17,730 nucleotides of DNA from an uncultured Treponema sp. (GCA_934699065.1 CAKUWD010000038.1:1-17730); one strand, 5' to 3'. Positions 1 through 7,461 are shown, counted from the stretch's first letter. A program made the numbers and translations. The notes: generated by a model from the letters alone, not told the origin.

Positions 1-1
1 G

Positions 2-370
2 GCCATTGTCCTTATTCTTACAGCTGCAGTTGGATTCAGCGCTGTAAAGCAAATTGAAAAAGCTCGTGTTGTAACTGCAAAAAGTCAGATAGAAACTTTT
101 TCTCTGGCTTTAGATTCTTATTATATGGATGTTGGTGAATATCCTACTTCTGAACAAGGGCTTGGTGCTTTGTTTACGAAACCTGTTTCTTTAACTAATG
201 ATAATTGGGATGGTCCTTATTTATCTAAAGCAATACCAAAAGATCCATGGGGAAATGATTACCAGTATTATGTTCCAGGTGAAAATGGCTTACCTTATGG
301 CATAATGTCTTTGGGGAAAGATGGCGTTGAAGGTGGAGAAGGAAAAGATGCGGATATTACATCATGGTAA
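2..370 (+). CDS. gspG: Type II secretion major pseudopilin GspG (5' end outside window)
   Basis: GspG is the main subunit of the periplasmic T2SS pseudopilus that pushes substrates through the secretin. The frame is open from base 2, and the reading begins inside the hydrophobic N-terminal helix (AIVLILTAAVGFSAV), so the prepilin cleavage site lies upstream of the window. The family signature follows: KARVVTAKSQIETFSLALDSYYMDVGEYPTSEQG is split here as helix, then YPTSEQGLGAL and KDPWGNDYQY. The C-terminus GGEGKDADITSW is the acidic calcium-binding end typical of GspG. It is the first visible gene of a pseudopilin operon and its last 23 bases overlap the next gene. The assignment is secure; only the missing start is uncertain. 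Confidence 0.95.
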   Translation, partial: AIVLILTAAVGFSAVKQIEKARVVTAKSQIETFSLALDSYYMDVGEYPTSEQGLGALFTKPVSLTNDNWDGPYLSKAIPKDPWGNDYQYYVPGENGLPYGIMSLGKDGVEGGEGKDADITSW

Positions 371-542
371 TAACGAAGGATTTTCCATGGTTGAAGCTGT
401 AGTCTCTATTTTTGTTGCTGCAGGGTTATTACTTGCTGTAATTGGTTTTGTGCTAACTACAACAAGATATTCTAAGAAAATAATTAACAAAGTAGATTCA
501 TATATTGTATTTCAAAATGATTATGCAGAAAACTCAATGTAA
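348..542 (+). CDS. Minimal type II secretion pseudopilin, GspI-like, 64 aa
   Basis: This short protein carries a complete prepilin N-terminus: leader MRILHHGNNEG, cleavage before Phe, then FSMVE with Glu at mature position 5 and a hydrophobic helix to about residue 37. Only about 54 residues remain after cleavage, so it is a helix with almost no globular head, whereas GspI or GspH proteins are usually over 100 residues. I chose the ATG at 348 rather than 321 because it follows the purine-rich GGAGAAGGA and gives a normal short leader. It overlaps gspG by 23 bases and the next pseudopilin by 20. The position after G and before a J-like gene, and the VEAVVSIFV helix, favour GspI, but minor pseudopilin type cannot be fixed by sequence reading alone. 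Confidence 0.75.
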   Translation: MRILHHGNNEGFSMVEAVVSIFVAAGLLLAVIGFVLTTTRYSKKIINKVDSYIVFQNDYAENSM

Positions 543-984
543 CTTAAAAACTTCTTATGCTTTTTCATATATCGAGGTAATTGTTTCACTTCTTATTATT
601 TCTTTCATTGCCGGCCTGTTATATTTCTCTTATTCAATCTGTGTTAAAAGTTTATATTCTTCAAAGGAATCAATAAATAATTCTATTGAACATTTAGAAG
701 CAGATGAATATTTGAGAGAATCAATACAATCTGTTTTAGTACCTTTCTGGCAAGATACAGTTGAATATTCTTTTACAGAAAATGAAATAACTATTTCATG
801 GAATAATGGAGAAATATCAAAATCTCTTAAAATGAAGCATAATGTAAAAATCATAGAAGTTAATCCTGTTTATTCTGAACAAGACAGAATAAAAGGCTTG
901 TATGTAAAATATAATTTAAACAATAAATCTTATGAATCAAGAGTTTTATTTGCATCCAGATATTATGGAGACGTTCAAATTTGA
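523..984 (+). CDS. gspJ: Type II secretion minor pseudopilin, GspJ-like, 153 aa
   Basis: A minor pseudopilin expected to sit at the pseudopilus tip with the I-like and K proteins. The leader MQKTQCNLKTSYA ends in Ala rather than Gly at the cleavage site, then FSYIEV gives Phe1 and Glu5, followed by a hydrophobic helix (VSLLIISFIAGLLYFSYS). The remainder is a polar globular region of about 115 residues, shorter than many GspJ proteins. The start is inferred: ATG 523 has no clear ribosome-binding site but lies inside the end of the preceding gene, so translational coupling is likely; ATG 517 is also possible. The stop overlaps the next start as TTGA. GspJ rather than GspH is based on order and helix character. 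Confidence 0.72.
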   Translation: MQKTQCNLKTSYAFSYIEVIVSLLIISFIAGLLYFSYSICVKSLYSSKESINNSIEHLEADEYLRESIQSVLVPFWQDTVEYSFTENEITISWNNGEISKSLKMKHNVKIIEVNPVYSEQDRIKGLYVKYNLNNKSYESRVLFASRYYGDVQI

Positions 985-1982
985 AACAGAGTAAAGGCTT
1001 CAGTTCATTGGAATTTATTATTACTCTGTTTTTTCTTTCTTTAATAGTTATTGCTCTTGGCATCTTTTTGCGTACATCTGATCTAACAGTTAGAAAACGT
1101 ATATCAAAAGAAGAAGATTATAAAGCAATTGATAATATTTTGAATCTTGTTTTTGACGAAATAAAAAAAGATACAACACCTTCTGTTGATTCATTAATAG
1201 ATCCTGTCTGGAAATTGAATGGAACGGCAATTGATGGATATAAAATATCAATACAATCATTATCAGGTTTGATAGATTTGAATTTTATCAATAAGAATTT
1301 TTTGATTCAATCAAACCTGAAAGAAGCTTTTAATTCTCCAGAATATGTAAACACTCTTGTTGAAGTTCTAAGCCGGGAAGGTCCTGTTAATTCTTATGAA
1401 AGAATTAATGAGTTTATTTCTGAAGAAAAATTCAATCAATTTTTCACTTTCTATGGCTATGCCAATTTTAATATTGCTGATGAAAAACCATTAAGCAATT
1501 TGGCTGATACTTTAACCATGTCTTTTTTTGGTGAAGAACTTATTTCGCGGAGAAAACAGTATCAGGCGCATGGAAATCTTTTGCAAAACGAAACTGAGTT
1601 AAACTTATTATGTGGTATTTACTATGATGATTTATATCCATTCATAAATCTGAATCCAATAATGAATATTCATTTTATAAGTGAGGACTGCTTAAAAACT
1701 TTATTGGGGTATAAAGAATTCAAGCTTTCAAATATAAATCAAAAAGTAAATAATATTATTTCTCTAAGACAGAATAGCGAAATAAATGAAGAAAACATAT
1801 GTTCGATTCTAGGTATTACAAAATCTGATAAATTGTATTATTATTTAGGTTGTAAAACGTGGATGTGGCAAATTAATGTTTCCGGAAATAAAACTTCCTG
1901 CAATGTCATTCTGGCCAGAGCTTCAGAAGATGATACTCAGGGCCATCCTAAGTTTTATCTTATAGAAAAAAGTTGGAAATGA
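981..1982 (+). CDS. gspK: Type II secretion minor pseudopilin GspK
   Basis: GspK is the large minor pseudopilin that caps the pseudopilus tip. At 333 residues this has GspK length, far above the other pseudopilins. The leader MKQSKG is followed by FSSLEF and a hydrophobic helix (IITLFFLSLIVIALGIFL). Two segments resemble the paired GspK motifs: SGLIDLNFINKNFL (about residues 95-108) and FINLNPIMNIHFIS (about 221-234), the latter matching the usual 'NVNTAP' motif introducing the helix-hairpin-helix-like part. The start is TTG at 981, overlapping the upstream stop (TTGA). Glu5 is retained here, while many GspK proteins have a hydrophobic residue at that position. Confidence 0.85.
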   Translation: MKQSKGFSSLEFIITLFFLSLIVIALGIFLRTSDLTVRKRISKEEDYKAIDNILNLVFDEIKKDTTPSVDSLIDPVWKLNGTAIDGYKISIQSLSGLIDLNFINKNFLIQSNLKEAFNSPEYVNTLVEVLSREGPVNSYERINEFISEEKFNQFFTFYGYANFNIADEKPLSNLADTLTMSFFGEELISRRKQYQAHGNLLQNETELNLLCGIYYDDLYPFINLNPIMNIHFISEDCLKTLLGYKEFKLSNINQKVNNIISLRQNSEINEENICSILGITKSDKLYYYLGCKTWMWQINVSGNKTSCNVILARASEDDTQGHPKFYLIEKSWK

Positions 1983-2995
1983 AAAATAAAAAGCTGTTAC
2001 AAGAAAAATACTATTATGTTTCGCCTTTAGAAATAAGACACTATCTTCTGGATATTCCAGTTACCAAATCTAAATATCAGTATAATGCAGTTAAGTTTGC
2101 CCTTCGCTCATTGTATCCAGGAACTGAGGAAACAACTGCCTTTGATTATATAATTTCAAAAGAAAGCCTTGTTGGAATTGCGGCAAATTCTGAACGTATT
2201 AAAACTTTTAAAGAGCAATATGATTATTTACTATCTCCTGTTGCAGCAGTCTGTCAGATTGTAAAAAATGGTGTTGCGGTTTTTGGAGGTAAAGGCTGGC
2301 TTGGAATACAAGCTGTTGAAAACGGCAATTTGAGGAATCTGGAAATCTTTTCAGATAATCAAATTCTACGTTGTTTTCAAAAATATGATGAATTATGCAC
2401 GCATTACAATATTTCATCTGAACAAAAACAGTTTTATAGTTTTGATACAATTGATGATAAAATTTTAAATGAATTTATTCATAAAGGCTTTGATGTAAAA
2501 AATATTGATGAATATAAGAACATAATAAAAACTCAGAATTGTATTCTTTTCATAGAAAGAAATAAAACTGTCAGACCAATGCCAATAATTATAGGCATTA
2601 TTATTTGTCTTTTGTTATTAATTGATTTTTCGTTTGAAATAAAAAATAAACAGCTGGTAAAAGAGTCTGCTTTGTTAAAAGAATCTTACCAATACAAAAA
2701 AGAAGAAATAATGAAAATCAGTTCTTCTGATAATGCTAAGGCAGTTACAATGAACAGGACAATTTCTGTTTATGATATTTTCGCAGAATTATACAAAGCT
2801 TCGCCAGATATAAGGATTTTGAATTTTTCAATGAATGATAATGCTATAAAGTTTGAAGCAGAAAATACATCTGCAATCAAAGTTATAGAAAAATTATCAG
2901 AAGTATCCTGGTTTGATGAAGTGAAATTGCATCAATCTCTGCCACAACAGGGCAATGCAGAAAAGTTTATTATTTCTGCCAGAGTGAAAAAATGA
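1979..2995 (+). CDS. gspL: Type II secretion inner-membrane platform protein GspL (PilM/PilN-like)
   Basis: GspL links the cytoplasmic ATPase GspE to the periplasmic platform. The 338-residue product fits: an N-terminal cytoplasmic part of about 200 residues, one membrane segment (about 201-219, MPIIIGIIICLLLLIDFSF), a short basic coiled region, and a C-terminal ferredoxin-like domain (ILNFSMNDNAIKFEA...) like PilN/GspL. The cytoplasmic actin-like fold is divergent and I see no clear nucleotide-binding motifs, as is usual for GspL. The start at ATG 1979 forms an ATGA overlap with gspK; a TTG six bases upstream is less likely. The stop makes another ATGA overlap with the next gene. Identification rests mainly on architecture and order. 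Confidence 0.78.
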   Translation: MKNKKLLQEKYYYVSPLEIRHYLLDIPVTKSKYQYNAVKFALRSLYPGTEETTAFDYIISKESLVGIAANSERIKTFKEQYDYLLSPVAAVCQIVKNGVAVFGGKGWLGIQAVENGNLRNLEIFSDNQILRCFQKYDELCTHYNISSEQKQFYSFDTIDDKILNEFIHKGFDVKNIDEYKNIIKTQNCILFIERNKTVRPMPIIIGIIICLLLLIDFSFEIKNKQLVKESALLKESYQYKKEEIMKISSSDNAKAVTMNRTISVYDIFAELYKASPDIRILNFSMNDNAIKFEAENTSAIKVIEKLSEVSWFDEVKLHQSLPQQGNAEKFIISARVKK

Positions 2996-3771
2996 CAGTA
3001 AGGGAAAAGAATCTTTTAATCATTTTAATTATTCTCTGTATTTTCTGTTCATTCTTCATAAGAATACAGACTTTGATTTTGGGAATAAACGAATGTAAAT
3101 CAAGCATAAATGGATATACAAATAAAATAGAAAACATTGACAAGCGTTTGGAAAAATCAAAAACAACAGAGAGTAACAAAACAGAAATTATAATTGATTC
3201 AAAATCTTCTTCTGAAATTGCTGACACTATCATAAGGCAATTAAAAGATATTCAGATTGTTCCGACAAGATATCAGATTCTGAATGAAAGTAAAGGTGTG
3301 TTTATTGAAGTTTCAATAAAGTGCAGTAATCTTCAGTTTGTAAAATACTTTAAAAAGATTCATGGAACAACTCAGCCATATACAATTAATAATATTAATC
3401 TAAAGACTGAAGCAGAGTCTGTTTCTGCGGTTATTAAATTTTCTGTAATACCTTCGAGCATTAATGTTCTTAATGATAATACAGACTTAGCTGTAGAAAA
3501 ACTTTTTAGACCTTATGTAAAAAAGATAAACAACTCTAAGGCAGCCAAATCTGATAATGAAAAGAAAGAAGCTTCCATTGAAAACGGAAACATAAAATAT
3601 TCATTGATTGGCCGTATAAAAGAATCTGATGGACTGGATTATTTATATTTAAAAAGTAAAGATACAAATCGTGTCTTAAAAATCTCAGCTAAACAGATTA
3701 TTTCAGAAGATTCTGATACATATATTTTTGTAATTGATGATAAAAAAATATTGATTAATAAAGGTGAATAG
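2992..3771 (+). CDS. GspM/PilO-like platform protein with GspC/PilP-like C-terminal extension
   Basis: The protein has a short cytoplasmic N-terminus, one membrane segment (about residues 8-24), a charged coiled-coil stretch (about 36-60) and a ferredoxin-like region (about 70-160), the plan of GspM/PilO, partner of GspL. At 259 residues it is longer than a typical GspM. From about residue 170, LFRPYVKK begins a further segment; residues 200-259 (YSLIGRIKESDG, then LKSKDTNRVLKIS and FVIDDKKILINKGE) look like the small beta-domain of GspC homology region or PilP, which contacts the secretin N0 domain. No separate gspC is visible, so this gene may supply both roles. The extension assignment is inference from pattern and context. 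It is coupled to gspL by ATGA. Confidence 0.65.
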   Translation: MTVREKNLLIILIILCIFCSFFIRIQTLILGINECKSSINGYTNKIENIDKRLEKSKTTESNKTEIIIDSKSSSEIADTIIRQLKDIQIVPTRYQILNESKGVFIEVSIKCSNLQFVKYFKKIHGTTQPYTINNINLKTEAESVSAVIKFSVIPSSINVLNDNTDLAVEKLFRPYVKKINNSKAAKSDNEKKEASIENGNIKYSLIGRIKESDGLDYLYLKSKDTNRVLKISAKQIISEDSDTYIFVIDDKKILINKGE

Positions 3772-3772
3772 A

Positions 3773-4420
3773 ATGAAACGTACTTGTATTTTCTTAATGT
3801 TTCTAGTGACATTTTTCATGGGATGTAAATCAAACAGAATTACTTTACCTTCAGTTCAGGGAATGATATATGACGGTAATAACGAAGCTGTAAGTGATGT
3901 TGAAATTTATATTGATGATAAGCATAACGCTACGTCTGATATATATGGACATTTTACATTAACTGGACTTGATACTTCTAAAACATATACATTAAAAGCC
4001 TGTAAAAATGGATTTGAAGATGTAAATTTGTCTTTTCTTTATTCAGTGCCATCTCAGGTAATTTATTTACGTATGTATTCACATTCTGAATTACTGGAAA
4101 CTGCAGAAAACATGGTGAAAGAAAAAAAATATCAGGAAGCCGAAAAGTATCTTAATAGGGCAGAAGTGGCTGGAGGAAGCTATCTTAGTATTAATTATTT
4201 ACGGGCCTGTATAAAATATTTACTTTCAGATTTTGATTCATCATTAAAGATTGTGAATGATATTTTAAACGAAGGTTATGTTGATTCTTATATTTTCCTG
4301 TTACTTGCAGATATATATGAAACAGGATTTTCGGACACAGAGAAGACAAAATTGTTTTTACAGAAATCATTAGAACTATCTTATGATCCGCTTGTTGAAA
4401 AACGATTAAACTCAAAATGA
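3773..4420 (+). CDS. Lipoprotein with carboxypeptidase-regulatory-like and TPR domains; candidate secretin pilotin
   Basis: A 215-residue predicted lipoprotein. Its signal MKRTCIFLMFLVTFFMGC ends in a relaxed spirochaete-type lipobox with Cys18 as the lipidated residue. Residues about 25-105 (VQGMIYDGNNEAVSDVEIYI, YGHFTLTGL, YTLKACKNGFE) match the carboxypeptidase regulatory-like beta-sandwich. The rest contains TPR-like helices (LLETAENMVKEKKYQEAEKYL and later pairs). TPR lipoproteins such as PilF/PilW act as pilotins that carry secretins to the outer membrane, so a pilotin role in this operon is reasonable but inferred. I chose ATG 3773, one base after the gspM-like stop, with AAGGTG upstream, over the in-frame GTG at 3764. 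The stop overlaps the peptidase start (ATGA). Confidence 0.75.
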   Translation: MKRTCIFLMFLVTFFMGCKSNRITLPSVQGMIYDGNNEAVSDVEIYIDDKHNATSDIYGHFTLTGLDTSKTYTLKACKNGFEDVNLSFLYSVPSQVIYLRMYSHSELLETAENMVKEKKYQEAEKYLNRAEVAGGSYLSINYLRACIKYLLSDFDSSLKIVNDILNEGYVDSYIFLLLADIYETGFSDTEKTKLFLQKSLELSYDPLVEKRLNSK

Positions 4421-4875
4421 ATTATTATTTAATGCTACTGATTTTTATATTAGTCTCGATCATCAACTCATATCTGGATTTTAAAACATTTCATATATCA
4501 GTTGTGTTGAATTATATCGGCTTAATACTGTGCGTGTTAGTGCTTGTAACAGGAAAATCATTGCAGCTGATGAATCATATAATGGGAGCAGTTTCTTTGT
4601 CTTTATTATTTCTACTTGTAAGATATATTTCCCATAAAGGTTTAGGCTGGGGAGATGTACACTACAGCCTGCTTTGTGGTTTTGTTGCTGGTGTGCCAGG
4701 TTTTATAATCTGTATGTTTATTTCATCAGTTGCTGGAATCTTATTTTTTGTAAGTTTGAGATATGTATTCAAACGAAAAAATGCTTTTAAATTACGAATA
4801 CCTTTTATTCCAATGATGTTTATAGGAAACCTTATAGGAATTCCAGTTACAAATAGCATTCTGGGCTTATTATAA
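4417..4875 (+). CDS. gspO: Prepilin peptidase (A24 family), short form without methyltransferase domain
   Basis: This membrane aspartyl protease cleaves the leaders of the pseudopilins encoded upstream. The 152-residue product is almost all membrane helices and has both family catalytic aspartates: Asp21 in SYLDFKTFHIS and Asp80 in the GxGD motif (GLGWGDVHYS). Classical GspO/PilD are about 250-290 residues because an N-terminal cytoplasmic domain with cysteines methylates the mature Phe1; that part is absent, as in short TadV/FlaK-like A24 peptidases. Pseudopilins here may therefore be unmethylated, or another enzyme does this. ATG 4417 overlaps the lipoprotein stop. Its last 6 bases overlap the end of the convergent gspF. 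Confidence 0.9.
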   Translation: MNYYLMLLIFILVSIINSYLDFKTFHISVVLNYIGLILCVLVLVTGKSLQLMNHIMGAVSLSLLFLLVRYISHKGLGWGDVHYSLLCGFVAGVPGFIICMFISSVAGILFFVSLRYVFKRKNAFKLRIPFIPMMFIGNLIGIPVTNSILGLL

Positions 4876-6066
4876 AATTGAACCGTATAATGTAAAAACA
4901 GGAATGATAATATTAAATATAAGGGCTATAAGGAATAATCCAATTAGAATTATAAGGGCGGGTTCGATTAAGGCCATAAACTTTGTTGTATACAAATCAA
5001 TTTCATTCTGAAAATAATTTCTTAATTGTGAAAAAATCTGATCTGGCTTTCCTGATTTTTCTCCTACCATCATCCATTTTGTCATATAATCCGGAAAGAT
5101 TTTTTCGTATTTAGAAACTGCGGTTGAAAGAGATTCTCCATGAATAATGTCATTTCTAACTTTAAATAAAGCATTTTTATAGGCACTGTTGGTAATTACG
5201 GCTGAAGCTTCTTGAATTGAATCTTCAATGGTAATGCCTCCGGAAAGTAGTGTTTCCATGGCAAAAGAAAAATGTAATGTCTCAAGATAAGTCAGAAATC
5301 TTCCAATCAGAGGAAGTTGTAATATGATTTTATCTTTTTTAATTTCTAATGAAGTATTTTTTGAGGCTAATAATTTTATTATGAATAATAAAGTTATTAA
5401 TAAGGCTATAAGCACAAAGAAAAAGAGAAATCCAGTTTCCATATGTTTAATATTTCTTTCCAGTAAAATTGCAGCTTCACCGCCAAATTCCATAAACATA
5501 GTTTTTAGTTTTGGGAATACAAAAAAGATTATAGCTGTAAAAACAAAAATTGCAGTTATAAAAACAATTGCCGGATAAACCATTGCTCCGGAAAGTTTAT
5601 CTTTAATCTTTTTTTGAGTTTCAAGATATAGTCTTAATCTGGGAAATATCTTTTCTACAGAACCTATTTTATCGCCGACAGAAATGATGCCTCTATAAAC
5701 TGGAGGAAATACGTTGTCTGATTTTTGTATTGCATCTGCAAAAGAAACTCCTTTTTGAATCTGTTCAAACAATGCTGTTTCCAATGCATTGTTTTTCCTG
5801 TTTATGAGAGTACTGATTTCCAGTGCATCCTTTATTGAAAGTCCTGAATTAATAAGCTGTTCCATAATTTGAGTGAATTCAAGAACTTTTTTTTCATTTC
5901 TTTTGTTGTGTATCTTTTTTTTACTTTTTGAGATTTCCTGAATTTCTACTGGAATAAACGGGGAGTTTATAAAAGAGTTTAAAACTTCTTCCTGAGAATC
6001 AGCTTCTTTTATTTGAGTTTGCAGTTTTCCGCTTTTGTCTGAAATAATACATTTATAACTATTAAT
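4870..6066 (-). CDS. gspF: Type II secretion inner-membrane platform protein GspF, probable AUU start
   Basis: GspF is the polytopic platform protein contacting GspE and GspL. It has two repeated cytoplasmic four-helix domains (MEQLINSGLSIKDALEIS and ETLLSGGITIEDSIQEAS begin the two) and three membrane segments (about residues 160-185, 215-237 and 365-395). The first ATG (5865) would drop the conserved N-terminus, yet the frame stays open back to the gspE stop and encodes a GspF-like N-terminus (SYKCIISDKSGKLQ, ADSQEEVLNSF). No ATG, GTG or TTG lies in that stretch. A strong AAGGAG sits 8 nt before an ATT codon at 6066-6064, which gives 398 residues, the normal GspF length. The AUU start is inferred; the gene identity is secure. 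Confidence 0.88.
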   Translation of the reverse strand: MNSYKCIISDKSGKLQTQIKEADSQEEVLNSFINSPFIPVEIQEISKSKKKIHNKRNEKKVLEFTQIMEQLINSGLSIKDALEISTLINRKNNALETALFEQIQKGVSFADAIQKSDNVFPPVYRGIISVGDKIGSVEKIFPRLRLYLETQKKIKDKLSGAMVYPAIVFITAIFVFTAIIFFVFPKLKTMFMEFGGEAAILLERNIKHMETGFLFFFVLIALLITLLFIIKLLASKNTSLEIKKDKIILQLPLIGRFLTYLETLHFSFAMETLLSGGITIEDSIQEASAVITNSAYKNALFKVRNDIIHGESLSTAVSKYEKIFPDYMTKWMMVGEKSGKPDQIFSQLRNYFQNEIDLYTTKFMALIEPALIILIGLFLIALIFNIIIPVFTLYGSIL

Positions 6067-6074
6067 TTTCTTGT

Positions 6075-6080
6075 CTCCTT
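6075..6080 (-). promoter_or_regulatory. Ribosome-binding site that fixes the gspF start
   Basis: On the minus strand AAGGAG (6080 to 6075) overlaps the last bases of the gspE stop codon and lies 8 nt before the ATT codon at 6066-6064. It is one of the strongest Shine-Dalgarno matches in the window, and no standard start codon lies at a usable distance downstream of it, which supports initiation at the ATT. Confidence 0.7.
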
Positions 6081-7461
6081 AAAGCATAATTTCATGCTCA
6101 ACTTCTTTTTTTGTCGTTATTTTTTTCCGGATTTTTTCTTCTGCATCATCCTTTAAAAACTGCATTCCAGATTTTTTAAGGTATGAAATTATTTGTGTTT
6201 GATTTGAGCCTTTTTCAATTAGTTCTTCCAGTTCCGTAGTCATTTCCATTGTTTCCGAAATTACGGTACGACCTTCAAATATTCCTGTTTTAGGATTTAC
6301 TTTTCTTACCAATCGTTGAGCTATTGCTCCTTTTAAAACAGAAGAAATAAGATATGGTTCAATGCCCATGTTAATCAGTCTGGGAATTACAGAAACAGAA
6401 TCATTCGTATGTAATGTTGATAAAACAAGATGACCTGTTAATGCTGCCCGGACAGAAAGTTCTGCTGTGGCTTTATCTCTTATTTCTCCTACCATTATTA
6501 TATTCGGATCTTGCCTAAGAACCCTTCTCAAAATGGTATCGAAACCAAGATTTATCTGTTCATTTATTTGTACCTGATTTACACCTGTAACAATAAATTC
6601 TACTGGATCTTCAATTGAGATTATTTTAATTTCATCTGAAACAAGCTCTCTCAGCATGGCATTTAATGTAGTTGTTTTTCCGCTTCCCGTAGGCCCGGTT
6701 ACAAGAATAAGTCCATGAGGAATTTTAAGCATATTTCTGATTTTTATTAACTGTTCTGGATTGAATCCGAGTAAATCTAAATTTTCAGGTGCGTTATTTT
6801 TTCCTAGAATACGCATAACAATAGATTCACCACTAGTTACAGGTATAATGGAAACACGAAAATCTATGTTTTCGCCATTAATAGAAACTGTGATGCGGCC
6901 ATCCTGAGGCTGTCTTTTTTCAAGAATGTTAAGATTTGCCATGATTTTAATTCGTGAAGAAATGGCTGCAAATCTGTCATTTTCTATTGTCTTTACGGTT
7001 TGTAATACACCGTCAATTCTGTACCTTACTCTTGCTTGCTTTTGTCCAGCTTCAATATGAATATCAGAAGCTTTTAATCTTATTGCATCTATACAGATAC
7101 TATTAACAAGATTTACTGTAGGAGCATCGTTAGCCATTTTATCAAGTAAATTTGTTTCGTCCTGTTGTTGCAAATCCTGTCGTGCTGCTGTCTTGCCTGT
7201 GGATTCTCCTAATTTATTTCCAAGCCATGATGAAAGTTCCACCGAATCAATATTTACAAATGTAACTTTTACCGGATGAAATGCAAGTATTGTAGAAATA
7301 CTGTTTTCAGTTGTTTTATCTGTAATGCCGACAGTAACCGAATCTTCAGAAATATTTAGAACTATAGCCTGATTTCGTTCAATAAATTCAATAGGGTATT
7401 GTTTATTATCATCAGGAATATTTTGAAAAGAAGTGATACTGAGTATTTTGCTATCTGGCAT
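6079..7461 (-). CDS. gspE: Type II secretion ATPase GspE, lacking the tetracysteine zinc subdomain
   Basis: The cytoplasmic hexameric ATPase that powers pseudopilus assembly. The 460-residue protein has the N1-like domain (1-80), the DIHIEAG segment (about 132-138), Walker A GPTGSGKTT (256-264), the Asp box around IISIEDPVEF (280-289), Walker B IIMVGEIRD (321-329) and the His box STLHTND (348-354). After QRLVRK (382-387) the usual CxxC...CxxC zinc-binding subdomain is absent and the chain goes almost straight to the conserved FEGRTVISE segment. The start ATG 7461 lies within the last 11 bases of gspD, with AGGA about 8 nt upstream. The stop is followed at once by the gspF ribosome-binding site. 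Confidence 0.95.
   Translation of the reverse strand: MPDSKILSITSFQNIPDDNKQYPIEFIERNQAIVLNISEDSVTVGITDKTTENSISTILAFHPVKVTFVNIDSVELSSWLGNKLGESTGKTAARQDLQQQDETNLLDKMANDAPTVNLVNSICIDAIRLKASDIHIEAGQKQARVRYRIDGVLQTVKTIENDRFAAISSRIKIMANLNILEKRQPQDGRITVSINGENIDFRVSIIPVTSGESIVMRILGKNNAPENLDLLGFNPEQLIKIRNMLKIPHGLILVTGPTGSGKTTTLNAMLRELVSDEIKIISIEDPVEFIVTGVNQVQINEQINLGFDTILRRVLRQDPNIIMVGEIRDKATAELSVRAALTGHLVLSTLHTNDSVSVIPRLINMGIEPYLISSVLKGAIAQRLVRKVNPKTGIFEGRTVISETMEMTTELEELIEKGSNQTQIISYLKKSGMQFLKDDAEEKIRKKITTKKEVEHEIML

Noticed and set aside
321..347. ATG 321 as start of the mini-pseudopilin
   Set aside because: It would lengthen the leader and lies deeper in gspG; ATG 348 has a purine-rich ribosome-binding site and gives a normal 11-residue leader.
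4870..5865. gspF beginning at ATG 5865
   Set aside because: This would remove about 67 residues of conserved N-terminal sequence that is open in frame and preceded by a strong ribosome-binding site.
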